This document shows positions 7,825-16,616 of a stretch of DNA of 33,209 nucleotides, in pieces (positions within the stretch are counted from its first letter, which is position 1; each line of letters begins with the position of its first letter). This stretch comes from JBMNTU01 sp050945895 (lineage in GTDB: Bacteria; Bacillota; Clostridia; Christensenellales; Christensenellaceae), in contig JBMNTU010000010.1 of NCBI GenBank assembly GCA_050945895.1, positions 1 through 33,209 on the forward strand, given 5' to 3'. A model generated the notes under the pieces. It was given only the letters and a program-made list of their open reading frames with translations. It ran no database searches and was not told where the DNA came from. A program made the position numbers and the translations under genes.

Positions 7825-8994
7825 ATGCAAGAGTTTGCAAATTGTTTCAACGGCGTGGAGGGATCGGCGATTCGGAAAATCTTTTCGCTGTTGTCCGACC
7901 CCGAAATGATTTCCTTTGCAGGAGGAAACCCCAACCCAGCGCTTTTTCCAAGCGAAACGCTTTCGAAAATCAGCAGCGAGCTGATCGAAAAGCATGGCGC
8001 TACCGTGCTGCAATACGGCGGCACATACGGCGTGCACGAGGTTCGCGCGCTGCTTAAGGAGCGCAACAAAGAAATTATGAAGGAAACGGATACGATCATT
8101 ATGCTGTCCGGCTCCTCGCAGGGGATCGAGCTTTTTACGCGGACATTTTTAAACCCGGGAGACACCATGCTGGTGGAAGCGCCTACGTTTTTGGGCGCGC
8201 TGCAAACGTTCAAAATCGCACAGGCAAACATTGTGCCGGTCGCGCTGAACGAAGACGGTATAGACACCGCCGACCTGGAGCAGAAAATAAAGGCTACCCA
8301 TCCGAAAATTTTCTATACGATCCCTACGTTCCAAAACCCGTCCGGGCTGACGACAGGAGAGGAAAAACGGGAGCAGGTATACCAAATCTGCAAAAAATAC
8401 GGTGTGATGATTTTAGAGGACGACCCATATGCAGAGCTCCGTTACGAGGGAAACGTGCAAAAAAGCATCAAGTCCTTCGACGACTGCGGGCTGGTGTGCA
8501 AACTGGGAAGCTTTTCCAAAACCATTTCGCCGGGCATCCGCGTGGGCTACGCCATTGCGCATGAAGAAATCCTCCACCGCTTCAACCTGCTAAAGCAGGG
8601 GCAGGATGTGCATACGTCCAACCTGACGCAGGCCATGGTGGGCGAGTTTATTAAGCAGGGCTATTACGAAAAGCATGTGGCAATGCTTTGCACCGAATAT
8701 AAAAAACAGAGGGATGCCATGCTATCCGCACTTGAAAAGTATTTCCCGGCGGAGGTGTCGTGGACACACCCGCAGGGCGGCCTATTTATATGGGCGACGC
8801 TGCCGAATGGGATGAGCGCGCAAACGCTGTTTGAAATATGCGCCAAGGAAAAGGTCGCGTTTGTACCCGGCCAGCCGTTTTACACGGAGGAAGGGCACGA
8901 CAGCAAGCTGCGCCTGAACTTCTCGATGTCCAGCATCGAAAAAATCGAAACGGGAATAGAGCGCATGGGTAAAATTATTCGGGCGTACGATTAG
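7825..8994 (+). CDS. PLP-dependent aminotransferase, class I/II (2-aminoadipate/LysN-like)
   Basis: This is a fold-type I aminotransferase of 389 residues that moves an amino group between an amino acid and a 2-oxo acid using pyridoxal phosphate. Visible family features are ISFAGGNPNPALFP near the N-terminus, LSGSSQGIELF (cofactor phosphate region), YTIPTFQNPSG, the LEDDPYAELRYEG motif, and the Schiff-base lysine in GSFSKTISPGIRVGY near residue 231. The match is to the stand-alone group that includes 2-aminoadipate and aromatic aminotransferases; the real substrate is not decided. The frame is open back to 7759, but the promoter -10 box lies inside that extension. GGAGAGG at 7814-7820 supports ATG 7825 (or 7822). 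The lipoprotein gene is divergent. Confidence 0.9.
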   Translation: MQEFANCFNGVEGSAIRKIFSLLSDPEMISFAGGNPNPALFPSETLSKISSELIEKHGATVLQYGGTYGVHEVRALLKERNKEIMKETDTIIMLSGSSQGIELFTRTFLNPGDTMLVEAPTFLGALQTFKIAQANIVPVALNEDGIDTADLEQKIKATHPKIFYTIPTFQNPSGLTTGEEKREQVYQICKKYGVMILEDDPYAELRYEGNVQKSIKSFDDCGLVCKLGSFSKTISPGIRVGYAIAHEEILHRFNLLKQGQDVHTSNLTQAMVGEFIKQGYYEKHVAMLCTEYKKQRDAMLSALEKYFPAEVSWTHPQGGLFIWATLPNGMSAQTLFEICAKEKVAFVPGQPFYTEEGHDSKLRLNFSMSSIEKIETGIERMGKIIRAYD

Positions 8995-9305
8995 CGGTCG
9001 GGCGACCTGTTGATTGTAGTGGATGAGTGTCGCCTGCGGCGGGCAGTTCCCCGCCCGGTACGGCTACCGCGCTCCGGGGCTGGTGGGTTGAAAAAGGGAA
9101 GTGAAAGAAATTGGCGATAGCTGGCGGCGGGACGTTGGTGCGAAAGGGCGAGTGCGCGGCAATGCACCGTGGAAAACAAAGCAAAGCTACCCGCATGGCA
9201 ATGATGCGGAGATGGCTCCCGGCCCGACCGGGGCGGCACCGTGTCGCAAATTATTAAAAAAGTGTAACGGAATATTCAGGGAATTTTTACAGGAAGAGGA
9301 TATCA
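8995..9305. other. GC-rich, hairpin-rich intergenic block before tyrS
   Basis: These 311 nt hold no convincing gene. The first 250 are clearly richer in GC than the genes around them and contain several nested inverted repeats: GGCGAC/GTCGCC (9001-9006 with 9029-9034), a CGGGC...GCCCG stem near 9039-9057, GGTA-CGGC-TACC near 9057-9068, and CCCGG...CCGGG near 9219-9233. From about 9245 to the tyrS start the sequence turns AT-rich. The tail GGGCGGCACCGTG (about 9231-9243) resembles a T-box sequence but has C where the tRNA-pairing T is expected. It could be a structured leader of tyrS or the 3' end of the aminotransferase message. Confidence 0.45.
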
Positions 9306-10535
9306 ATGGAAACACAAAACGTTTATGATAGTTTAAAGGAACGTGGTTTTTTAAAGCAGGTGACACACGAAGGCCTGCGCGAAATGCTCGCGAAGGAAAG
9401 CGTGAAGTTCTATACCGGGTTTGACGCAACGGCGGACAGCCTGCACGTGGGGCACTTCGTTATGTTGATGGCCATGGCGCATATGCAGCGCGCGGGCCAT
9501 GTGCCCTATGTACTGATCGGCGGCGGGACGACGATGATCGGCGACCCGTCGGGCAAAACGGACATGCGTAAGATGATGACGCGCGAAACCGTCCAATACA
9601 ACGCAGACCGCTTCCGCGAACAGATCAGCCGTTTTTTGGATTTTTCCGACGGAAAAGCAATGATGGTGGACAACGCCGACTGGCTGCTAGACCTCAATTA
9701 CGTGGACTTTCTGCGCGAGGTTGGCTCCAGCTTTTCGGTCAACCGTATGCTGACGGCGGACTGCTATAAAAAGCGCCTGGAAAAAGGGCTGACATTCTTT
9801 GAGTTCAACTATATGCTGATGCAGGCATATGATTTCCTATATCTTTACAGAAAGTACGGCATCAAGCTGCAAATGGGCGGGGACGACCAGTGGTCCAACA
9901 TCCTTGCGGGGGCGGACCTCATCCGCCGCAAGGAACAGGGCGAGGCCTTTGGGCTTACCATCACGCTGCTGCTCAAAAGCGACGGCGAGAAAATGGGCAA
10001 GACGGTTGGCGGCGCGCTGTGGCTGGACAAAGACAAAACGTCTCCTTATGAGTTTTACCAGTACTTCCGCAATATTGCGGACGCGGACGTTAAAAACTGC
10101 CTGGCGCTTCTTACCTTCCTGCCTATGGAGGAGGTAAACCGCCTGGGGGCTTTGCAGGACAGCCAGATTAACGAGGCGAAAAAAGTGCTCGCCTACGAAG
10201 TGACCAAGCAGGTACACGGCGAGGAGGAAGCCAAAAAAGCGGAGGAAGCGGCGGCGGCGCTCTTTGGTGGCGGCGGCAGCGGCGGCAGCATTCCAACGAC
10301 GGAAATTACCAAAGCGGAGTTTGCGGAAAACAGCAAGCTGATTGACCTGATGATTTTCTGCTCTTTGACAAAATCCCGCGGGGAAGGCCGGCGGCTCGTT
10401 GCGGGCGGCGGCGTACTCGTCAATGGCGAAAAGGCAACAGACGAATGGCTGGAGCTTACCGAAGCAGATTTCCCGGATGGAGAGCTGATGATTAAAAAAG
10501 GCAAAAAAGTGTTTCACAGGGTCGTTTTGAAGTGA
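9306..10535 (+). CDS. tyrS: Tyrosyl-tRNA synthetase
   Basis: This enzyme attaches tyrosine to tRNA-Tyr. It has 409 residues, the normal bacterial length. The class I HIGH-type motif is HVGH (about residues 47-50, in [12 protein letters not shown]), and the KMSKS-type loop is KMGKT near residue 230 ([13 protein letters not shown]). The tyrosine pocket includes [12 protein letters not shown] and [10 protein letters not shown]. The C-terminal part, after a glycine-rich linker (FGGGGSGGS), contains an S4 RNA-binding domain with [15 protein letters not shown]. The start ATG follows an AGGAAGAGG purine stretch. The stop codon overlaps the GTG start of the next gene. The preceding GC-rich block may regulate it. 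Confidence 0.97.
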   Translation: METQNVYDSLKERGFLKQVTHEGLREMLAKESVKFYTGFDATADSLHVGHFVMLMAMAHMQRAGHVPYVLIGGGTTMIGDPSGKTDMRKMMTRETVQYNADRFREQISRFLDFSDGKAMMVDNADWLLDLNYVDFLREVGSSFSVNRMLTADCYKKRLEKGLTFFEFNYMLMQAYDFLYLYRKYGIKLQMGGDDQWSNILAGADLIRRKEQGEAFGLTITLLLKSDGEKMGKTVGGALWLDKDKTSPYEFYQYFRNIADADVKNCLALLTFLPMEEVNRLGALQDSQINEAKKVLAYEVTKQVHGEEEAKKAEEAAAALFGGGGSGGSIPTTEITKAEFAENSKLIDLMIFCSLTKSRGEGRRLVAGGGVLVNGEKATDEWLELTEADFPDGELMIKKGKKVFHRVVLK

Positions 10536-11167
10536 GCGGACGCACGGAGTATATCTCCCTCGCAGAGAATATATGTGCGGAGATCAGCGTTAAAAAGTCG
10601 CGCTTTATCTGTGACCTGCTCTATGTGGAAAACGAGGGGAAGGCGGCAAGCGAAATTGGCCGCATCAAAAAAACACACCACAGCGCGCGGCACCATTGCA
10701 GTGCAATGATTATTGGCGCGGACAGGAGCTTTGTCAAAATGTCCGACGACGGCGAACCGCAGGGTACAGCCGGGCTGCCCATGCTGGAAGTGCTAAAGGG
10801 CAGCGGCCTGACAAACATTCTCGCGGTCGTAACGCGCTATTTTGGCGGAACGCTGCTGGGCACGGGCGGGCTCAAGCGGGCATACACAGATAGCGTGAAA
10901 GAAGCGCTGCTGTCCGCAAAAACAATACAGAACATACCGGCGGACGTTTATACGTTCCAAATCGACTATAAGGACTATGGCAAGTTGCAGACGGTTGCAT
11001 CGGAATTTGGCGCAACCATGGAGGGAGACTTCGAAGAAAAGGTAACGGTGGATGTTACCATCCGGGCAGACAAAACGCAGTTTTTTTTAAAAAAAGCCGC
11101 AGAGGCTTTTATGGGGGAAGACGTTTTTTCCAAAACGGCGGAAAAATACATCAAAATTTGGTTATAG
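10532..11167 (+). CDS. yigZ: YigZ/IMPACT family protein
   Basis: This is a 211-residue protein of the YigZ (UPF0029/IMPACT) family. The signature block is intact: KKSRFI near residue 22, then [14 protein letters not shown] (from about 71), and [23 protein letters not shown] (split here as [12 protein letters not shown] and [11 protein letters not shown]). The C-terminal 70 residues form the DUF1949 ferredoxin-like domain expected in bacterial members. Eukaryotic IMPACT modulates Gcn2; the bacterial role is not settled, with proposals around translation or nucleic-acid binding. The GTG start overlaps the tyrS stop (GTGA), implying translational coupling with tyrS. No strong SD is seen, which fits reinitiation. 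Confidence 0.93.
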   Translation: MSGRTEYISLAENICAEISVKKSRFICDLLYVENEGKAASEIGRIKKTHHSARHHCSAMIIGADRSFVKMSDDGEPQGTAGLPMLEVLKGSGLTNILAVVTRYFGGTLLGTGGLKRAYTDSVKEALLSAKTIQNIPADVYTFQIDYKDYGKLQTVASEFGATMEGDFEEKVTVDVTIRADKTQFFLKKAAEAFMGEDVFSKTAEKYIKIWL

Positions 11168-11202
11168 ACTATAATAATATAAAAATATAAGGTGAGTGAA
11201 GT

Positions 11203-12267
11203 ATGGAAATTAAGTTTACGCAGGCAGCAGAATTGAAAAACAAGCCAAAGGATGAAACAAAGCTTGGCTTTGGACAAATTTTCACGGATTATATGTTCGT
11301 GATGCGTTATTCGGAAGGCAAGGGTTGGTACGATGCCCAAATTAAGCCGTACGAATATTTCAGTATTTCGCCTGCGGCGACAGTGCTCCACTATGCGCAG
11401 GAGGTTTTTGAGGGCCTGAAGGCATACCGCACAAAAAGCGGAAATATCAACCTGTTTCGCGCGGCAGACAATTTTAAGCGTATGAGCAATTCGTCGCTTC
11501 GTTTGGCAATGCCGGATTTTGATGAAAAGTTTGTGCACGATGCATTGAAGGAGCTTGTGCGAATCGATAAAGAGTGGGTTCCCGGAGCAGAAGCGACGTC
11601 GCTCTACATACGGCCGACATATATCGGTGTAGACCCGTTTATTGGAGTGCGTGCGGCGCACGACTATATTTTCTATATCATCATGAGCCCGGTAGGCGCG
11701 TATTACGCAAACGGGCTTGCACCCATCAAAATATTGGTGGAAAAGGAATATACGCGTTCGTCGCGCGGGGGCACGGGCTTTGCCAAAACGGGCGGCAACT
11801 ATGCGGCCAGCCTGATGGCGGGTAAAGAGGCGCAGGAAAAAGGGTGTGACCAAGTGCTGTGGCTGGATGCGAAAGACCGTAAATATGTAGAGGAAGTGGG
11901 CTCCATGAACATGTTTTTCGTCATCAACAATCGGCTGGTTACCCCGCCGCTCGACGGAACCATCCTGCCCGGCATCACGCGCGATTCCGTCATAAAAATT
12001 GCGCGCAACCAGGGGATTGAGGTGGAAGAACGCGCCATTTCCATAGAAGAAGTAATTGAAACCGCAAAAGCGGGAGATATGACAGAAGCGTTTGGCACGG
12101 GTACGGCTGCAGTCGTTTCGCCGGTCGGGGAATTTTTGTATGGAAATGAATCGGTTGTTGTGGCCGGAGGAGAAATGGGGGCAATGTCGCAGAAATTCTA
12201 CGATACACTAACGGGCATCCAATATAGTGACGATATGGATAAATATGGCTGGGTCGAGAGGGTCTGA
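11203..12267 (+). CDS. ilvE: Branched-chain amino acid aminotransferase
   Basis: This enzyme performs the last step of leucine, isoleucine and valine synthesis and the first step of their breakdown, exchanging amino groups with glutamate through PLP. It belongs to the class IV fold and at 354 residues is of the longer (BCAT2/eukaryote-like) group. Seen motifs are HYAQEVFEGLKAYR, LYIRPTYIG, the PLP lysine in GTGFAKTGGNYAASL near residue 194, and the late GTGTAAVVSPVG loop that binds the cofactor phosphate. A TATAAT-like box (11170-11175) has no good -35, so promoter status is weak; AAGGTG lies 8 nt before ATG. The gap from yigZ is 35 nt. Confidence 0.95.
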   Translation: MEIKFTQAAELKNKPKDETKLGFGQIFTDYMFVMRYSEGKGWYDAQIKPYEYFSISPAATVLHYAQEVFEGLKAYRTKSGNINLFRAADNFKRMSNSSLRLAMPDFDEKFVHDALKELVRIDKEWVPGAEATSLYIRPTYIGVDPFIGVRAAHDYIFYIIMSPVGAYYANGLAPIKILVEKEYTRSSRGGTGFAKTGGNYAASLMAGKEAQEKGCDQVLWLDAKDRKYVEEVGSMNMFFVINNRLVTPPLDGTILPGITRDSVIKIARNQGIEVEERAISIEEVIETAKAGDMTEAFGTGTAAVVSPVGEFLYGNESVVVAGGEMGAMSQKFYDTLTGIQYSDDMDKYGWVERV

Positions 12268-12361
12268 GCAGGGATTTATATTGAAAAACGGATTTTGGCA
12301 TGCAGCAGCGAGACGTCATGGAAACGGCCGATCGATCCGGTGATTTTGGGAGGAAACGCGA

Positions 12362-14053
12362 TTGAAGAGAATTAAAAGCTTTATTCTTGTAAGCATATTT
12401 ACATTGGTGTTCTGCCTGTCTTTTGCCGGCGCGGCGGGTGCGGCAGACTCTGTTACTACAGAAATCCGTGTAAGCCCCAGCTCGCTTACAGGGGCGGGAA
12501 CGGTATCCGTAACAGTGACGATCCACAACAACGGAGACCCCATTTCAGACGTAAAGCTCGCCTATCCGGCGCCATCGACAGACGTTATGTCTATGGGGGA
12601 TTTTGCAACAGGCGAAAGCAAGGACCACACAAACACGCAGTGGGCTATTTCGGAAGAGATGCTGAATACGGACCTGAAGTTTACAGTGACGTGGACATCC
12701 AGTGACGGCAATACCTATTCGGGGCTAACGGATTCGGTGCCCATTACCAGAAAGACTGTGGAAGTGCGCGTTACGGGCAGCGCCAGCGCCAGCGACACGC
12801 ATGTTTCGGCGGGCGACAAGGTAGACCTTTCGTTCAATATCAGAAACGAAGGCAATGTTCCGCTGACGAACGTTGTTTTGAAGGCACCGCCGATAAAAGA
12901 CGGCGCGGCAATCAACAGCGAACCGTTTACGGTAGAAGCAGGCAGCTCAAGAAATGTGGAATTCACGTTGACCGCGTCCGAAACCATTGCTATAACGCCG
13001 GTATTTACATATACAACAGAAGGGCAGCAGGGAGAGGGTACGCTGCGGCTGGACACGCTGAATATTACGGTAGACCAGCCCAAGGTGGCAGAAATGAGTA
13101 TTTCTGTCAGTGCAGACAAGCTCAATGTTGCGGCTGGCGACGAGGTGACGTTTGACGTTACTGTGCGGAATGTTGGAATGGCCGACCTGTCTGCGCTGGA
13201 AGTGACGGATTTTGACGGCAACAAGGTTTCGATGAACAAAACAAGCCTGGCCGCGGGAGAATCGGCAACGGGGCAGGCCAAAATCGATATTTCGCGAAGC
13301 GGGAATTATGTATTTCGTGCTGCTGCAAAAAATCCTGAAAGTGAAAATGTCAACGCACAGTCTGTAGCGCTTTCCATTACGGTCGGCGATGCCGAACCGA
13401 CCCCGGAAAGCAGTGTAAACCCGCACGACTATTTGCTGTTGGAAGCAATGGTTAGCCGCACGCAGCTCCAAAAGCCGGATGATGTGGACCTTACCGTAAC
13501 GGTGACAAACCTGACGGACGATATTATAAAAAATATCCTTTTGAAGGAAGAAAACACAGGAAAGACAGAGGCGATTGCCCAGCTGGAAGCGGGAGAGAAA
13601 AAAGACTGGTCTACCATCTTGGAGGTAGACGAAACGGGTGAATATATCATTACGGCAAGCGGCGAGCTTTCGGACGGGACGATTATCGAGCTCAGTACGC
13701 AGCCGGTGGAAATTACTGTGGAATCGGAAGGCGGCATGGAGACCGGGCAGATCGTGTTGATTATTATCATTATTGCGATTGCTGTTGTTGCAGTCGTGCT
13801 GGTCATTTTTATCCGTAAGAGCAAACAAGGCGGGCAAACGCCGCCCAAAAATGATGCGTACGAAAGGCCGAGGCAGCAGGTTCGCGAGCAGCAAAGCCGC
13901 CCGATGCCGCAGAGGGAAAGACCGGAGCCGCGCATAGAGCCGGAGCCTAAAAGGCCGGCCGCGCCCCCGCGGGAACAAACGAAAACCAGTACAAGCGTAA
14001 GAAATACAAAAACAACCGGACAAACAAAATACGGAGACAGGAATAAATTTTAA
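12362..14053 (+). CDS. Membrane-anchored surface protein with CARDB/NEW3-type repeats
   Basis: This is a 563-residue exported protein. A signal peptide (KRIKSFILVSIFTLVFCLSF, cleavage near AGAAGAA) is followed by about three or four beta-rich repeats that each carry 'VRNEGNVPLTNV'-like phrases: VTIHNNGDPISDV, FNIRNEGNVPLTN, VTVRNVGMADLSA, VTVTNLTDDIIKN. These are typical of CARDB/NEW3/DUF11 extracellular adhesion-like domains. A single transmembrane helix near residue 463 (GQIVLIIIIIAIAVVAVVLV) is followed by a basic, proline- and arginine-rich cytoplasmic tail of about 75 residues. The start is TTG, chosen because GGGAGG (12348-12353) lies 8 nt upstream. It may stand alone after ilvE. Role unknown; surface structural or adhesive function is inferred. 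Confidence 0.85.
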   Translation: MKRIKSFILVSIFTLVFCLSFAGAAGAADSVTTEIRVSPSSLTGAGTVSVTVTIHNNGDPISDVKLAYPAPSTDVMSMGDFATGESKDHTNTQWAISEEMLNTDLKFTVTWTSSDGNTYSGLTDSVPITRKTVEVRVTGSASASDTHVSAGDKVDLSFNIRNEGNVPLTNVVLKAPPIKDGAAINSEPFTVEAGSSRNVEFTLTASETIAITPVFTYTTEGQQGEGTLRLDTLNITVDQPKVAEMSISVSADKLNVAAGDEVTFDVTVRNVGMADLSALEVTDFDGNKVSMNKTSLAAGESATGQAKIDISRSGNYVFRAAAKNPESENVNAQSVALSITVGDAEPTPESSVNPHDYLLLEAMVSRTQLQKPDDVDLTVTVTNLTDDIIKNILLKEENTGKTEAIAQLEAGEKKDWSTILEVDETGEYIITASGELSDGTIIELSTQPVEITVESEGGMETGQIVLIIIIIAIAVVAVVLVIFIRKSKQGGQTPPKNDAYERPRQQVREQQSRPMPQRERPEPRIEPEPKRPAAPPREQTKTSTSVRNTKTTGQTKYGDRNKF

Positions 14054-14070
14054 AGTTGGTTTTGTATAGC

Positions 14071-14100
14071 AGAACGCCCCGGTTTCCGGGGCGTTCTGTT
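14071..14100 (+). terminator. Rho-independent terminator after the surface-protein gene
   Basis: A perfect 12-bp stem (14071-14082 with 14086-14097, loop TTT) lies 17 nt after the stop codon. Only three T follow directly, so termination may be partial. Confidence 0.75.
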
Positions 14101-14129
14101 TACAAGCAATAGCGGGAAATTATTATTGC

Positions 14130-14158
14130 TTTACGGATGTGCCGGAATTGCGTATAAT
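14130..14158 (+). promoter_or_regulatory. Promoter of the amino-acid kinase gene
   Basis: TTTACG (14130-14135) and a perfect TATAAT (14153-14158) with a 17-nt spacer lie 54 nt before the ATG, downstream of the preceding terminator. The kinase is therefore likely its own transcript. Confidence 0.75.
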
Positions 14159-14211
14159 ACATAATTGGTATTTGTAGACAATAAAAGTTTGAATATAGGC
14201 AGGGAAAGAAA

Positions 14212-15045
14212 ATGGCAAATTTTGATTTTGACGTAGTGGTAAAGATTGGATCTATGGCGCTGATCCGGAAAAAGGACAACGATCTTGACTATAATATTTT
14301 TGCACGGCTGGCGCGAGAGCTTAAACCGGGGTACATTCTGGTATCGTCGGGCGCGACGGAAATCGGGCGGATCGATTATATGCAGCGGAACGGCGGCGTG
14401 GAGCTCAAAGGAGACCTGAACTCCATAAAAGCCTCTTATGCAGCGCAGGGGCAGCCCATTTTGATGGAGCTGTACCGCCGCTTTGTTAAACCGCGCTATT
14501 CTGTGCGCCAGATGCTGATAGAGCACAGCCATTTCAACAACCCGCAAAAAGTGGAGCATATCAAAGAGCTGCTTTTTTCCGCCGCCAACCAAAACGCGAT
14601 CCCCATCATCAATTACAACGATGCAGTGTCTGATACGGAAAACATGAAGCTGGAGCTGATGGATTTGAAAGAGCAAAGCGATGAGGTGGTCGAGTGTATT
14701 GACAACGACGAAACAGCCGCCGTCATTACGCGGCTTGTCAACGCCAAGCTGCTGGTGATCTTGTCCAGCATAGACGGTATTTATATGGACATCAACGATC
14801 CGTCGACCATTATCGAAACGGTTACGGGCAAAACCTATGAAGAAGTGGAAATGCAAATCGACGAGATGATGAAAAGCTGTGAGGGAGCGTCGCGCATTGG
14901 CGCAAACGGTGCAGCGGCCAAGCTGAAATATGCCAAAGAAGCGTTAAAAGGCGGAACGACGGTCATTATCGCCAATGCAAAAAACAGCCTGCAAGACATT
15001 ATTGCAGGAAAAGTGAAGCGGACGTACCTGCGCGTAGGAAAATAG
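14212..15045 (+). CDS. Amino-acid kinase family protein, glutamate 5-kinase-like without PUA
   Basis: This is a 277-residue protein of the aspartate/glutamate/uridylate kinase fold, which phosphorylates a carboxylate, carbamate or nucleotide phosphate with ATP. It begins with VVVKIGSMAL (phosphate-binding loop), then VSSGATEIG, AAQGQPILMELYRRF, PIINYNDAVS, DNDETAAV and LVILSSIDGIY, the order found in glutamate 5-kinase (ProB). It differs from typical ProB: the usual PIxNENDxV is NYND here, the FGDND motif is CIDND, and the C-terminal RNA-binding-like PUA domain is missing. No proA is adjacent. It has its own promoter and terminator. A ProB-like kinase with another substrate is the best reading; true proline synthesis is not excluded. 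Confidence 0.8.
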   Translation: MANFDFDVVVKIGSMALIRKKDNDLDYNIFARLARELKPGYILVSSGATEIGRIDYMQRNGGVELKGDLNSIKASYAAQGQPILMELYRRFVKPRYSVRQMLIEHSHFNNPQKVEHIKELLFSAANQNAIPIINYNDAVSDTENMKLELMDLKEQSDEVVECIDNDETAAVITRLVNAKLLVILSSIDGIYMDINDPSTIIETVTGKTYEEVEMQIDEMMKSCEGASRIGANGAAAKLKYAKEALKGGTTVIIANAKNSLQDIIAGKVKRTYLRVGK

Positions 15046-15130
15046 CGGAAATATGTACGGTGGATGGCCTTTGTCGCTGCATAAACGTCATGGATAAAGC
15101 GTCTATCATCCATTTGCAAGACTACAATAA

Positions 15131-15166
15131 AAGAAGCCTTGCCGCATAACGGAGGCTTCTTTTTTA
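15131..15166. terminator. Bidirectional terminator between convergent genes
   Basis: AAGAAGCCT and AGGCTTCTT arms (15131-15139 with about 15153-15161) are followed by T's on the plus strand and preceded by A's, so T's appear on the minus strand as well. It serves the kinase gene on plus and probably the MATE gene on minus. Confidence 0.85.
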
Positions 15167-15184
15167 TGTGCCAATCTGTAATGA

Positions 15185-16588
15185 TTACGACAAAGGCGCC
15201 GCCAGGCGGCCTTCTTCCAGCGCGCGCAGCTCTTTTGTTTCGCGGTATATAAACAAAATAGCCAGCATGGCCGAAACACCGTCGGCAATCGGCCCAGCGT
15301 ATACAATGCCCTCTACGCCCATAAAAACGGGCAGGATAAGAACGAGCGGCAGCAGGAAAATAATCTGGCGTGTTAAAGAGATAAAAATACCCTTTCGCGC
15401 TTTTCCGATAGACGTAAAGAAATTAGCAGCCACGGGCTGTATGCCGTTTACAAATGTCATCATCATAAAAATACGGAGAAATCGTTCGGCAAAAGTAAAA
15501 TACTCGTCGCTGCCCTCCCCGAAGATCAGGGTGATCTGGCGGGGGAAAAGCTGGAAGCATGCGAACGCAATGCAGCCGATGACCAAAACGGCAATTGTCG
15601 CTTTTTTAATCGTCTCGCGCACGCGCGCATAGTTTTTTGCGCCATAATTGAACCCGTTTATGGGCTGGCACCCCTGCGCAACGCCAATGGCAAACGACAG
15701 GAAGATCATATTGATTTTTGTAATGACGCCCGCCGCTGCAAGCGGTGCCTCGCTGCCATATGCAGACATGCCGCCATAATACGTCAATGTATTATTGAGG
15801 GCAATTTGCACGACAGTAATGGCAAGCTGGTTGAAACAGGAGGCGGACCCAAGCGCCATAATCTTTGAAGTAAATGCTTTGTGCGGCAGGAAATACTTCC
15901 TCTTAAACCGTATAGCCTTAAGGCGGATGAAGTACGCGACCGCAATTCCTGTAGACAGTACCTGGCCAAGCGTTGTTGCCCAGGCAATTCCCTCAATGCC
16001 CATATCCAGCCCAAACATGAATATGGGGTCGAAAATAATATTGAAAATAGCACCCGAAATAATACATGCCATTGCGTATTTTGGGCTGCCTGCCGCGCGG
16101 ATCAAATTGCTGGCCGCGGTAGAAAACACCAGAAACGGAATGCCAAGCGTAATGATAGAAGTATAAGGGTGAGCGTACGGCATAACCGCCTCGGTTGCGC
16201 CGAACGCATAGAGCAACGGCTCCATAAAGATAGCGACAATAACGGCAAGCACCGTGCCGAAAAGAATGGAAAGCGAAAGCCCCGACGCCATAAACCGGGC
16301 GGCCTGTTTTTTCCGGCCGGCACCCAGCCGCAAATTAAAATTGGAAGCGGAACCGATTCCCACCAACAGCGCAATAGCAGTAGAAATTGTAGTTAAGGGG
16401 AATGCAACATTTGTTGCGGCGTTGCCCAGCATACCAATTCCCTGGCCGATAAATATCTGGTCGATCATATTATACAGCGCATTGACGATCATGCTGATAA
16501 TAGAAGGAACAGAAAACTTTAATATCAGCTTGCCGACGGGTTCGGTGGCAAGCGGGTTTTGATTCGGGCTGTTTGCGGCCTGGTTCAT
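15185..16588 (-). CDS. MATE family multidrug/metabolite efflux transporter
   Basis: This is a 467-residue membrane protein of the MATE family, exporting cationic drugs or metabolites in exchange for sodium or protons. It has twelve predicted hydrophobic helices in two similar halves. Family features include PLATEPVGKLILKFSVPSI at the N-terminus, the NALYNMIDQIFIGQGIG segment, GIGSASNFNLRLGAGRKKQA, and INGFNYGAKNYARVRETIK in the second half. The frame is open four codons further (TTG at 16600), but GAGG at 16595-16598 gives 6-nt spacing to ATG 16588. It begins 28 nt after the mtnA stop on the same strand, so the two are likely cotranscribed. Substrate unknown. Confidence 0.94.
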   Translation of the reverse strand: MNQAANSPNQNPLATEPVGKLILKFSVPSIISMIVNALYNMIDQIFIGQGIGMLGNAATNVAFPLTTISTAIALLVGIGSASNFNLRLGAGRKKQAARFMASGLSLSILFGTVLAVIVAIFMEPLLYAFGATEAVMPYAHPYTSIITLGIPFLVFSTAASNLIRAAGSPKYAMACIISGAIFNIIFDPIFMFGLDMGIEGIAWATTLGQVLSTGIAVAYFIRLKAIRFKRKYFLPHKAFTSKIMALGSASCFNQLAITVVQIALNNTLTYYGGMSAYGSEAPLAAAGVITKINMIFLSFAIGVAQGCQPINGFNYGAKNYARVRETIKKATIAVLVIGCIAFACFQLFPRQITLIFGEGSDEYFTFAERFLRIFMMMTFVNGIQPVAANFFTSIGKARKGIFISLTRQIIFLLPLVLILPVFMGVEGIVYAGPIADGVSAMLAILFIYRETKELRALEEGRLAAPLS

Positions 16589-16616
16589 GCTATACCTCAA
16601 AAGTTTCTGTAGTGAT

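Noticed and set aside
9100..9260. tyrS leader as a normal T-box
   Set aside because: A T-box-like tail and a TAC triplet exist, but the tRNA-pairing T is C, no terminator with T-run follows, and the Stem I motifs are not clear. Reported only as a structured block.
12947..14023. Open frame of 358 codons on the minus strand
   Set aside because: Antisense to the surface-protein gene, whose signal peptide, repeats and membrane anchor are convincing; the composition is not protein-like.
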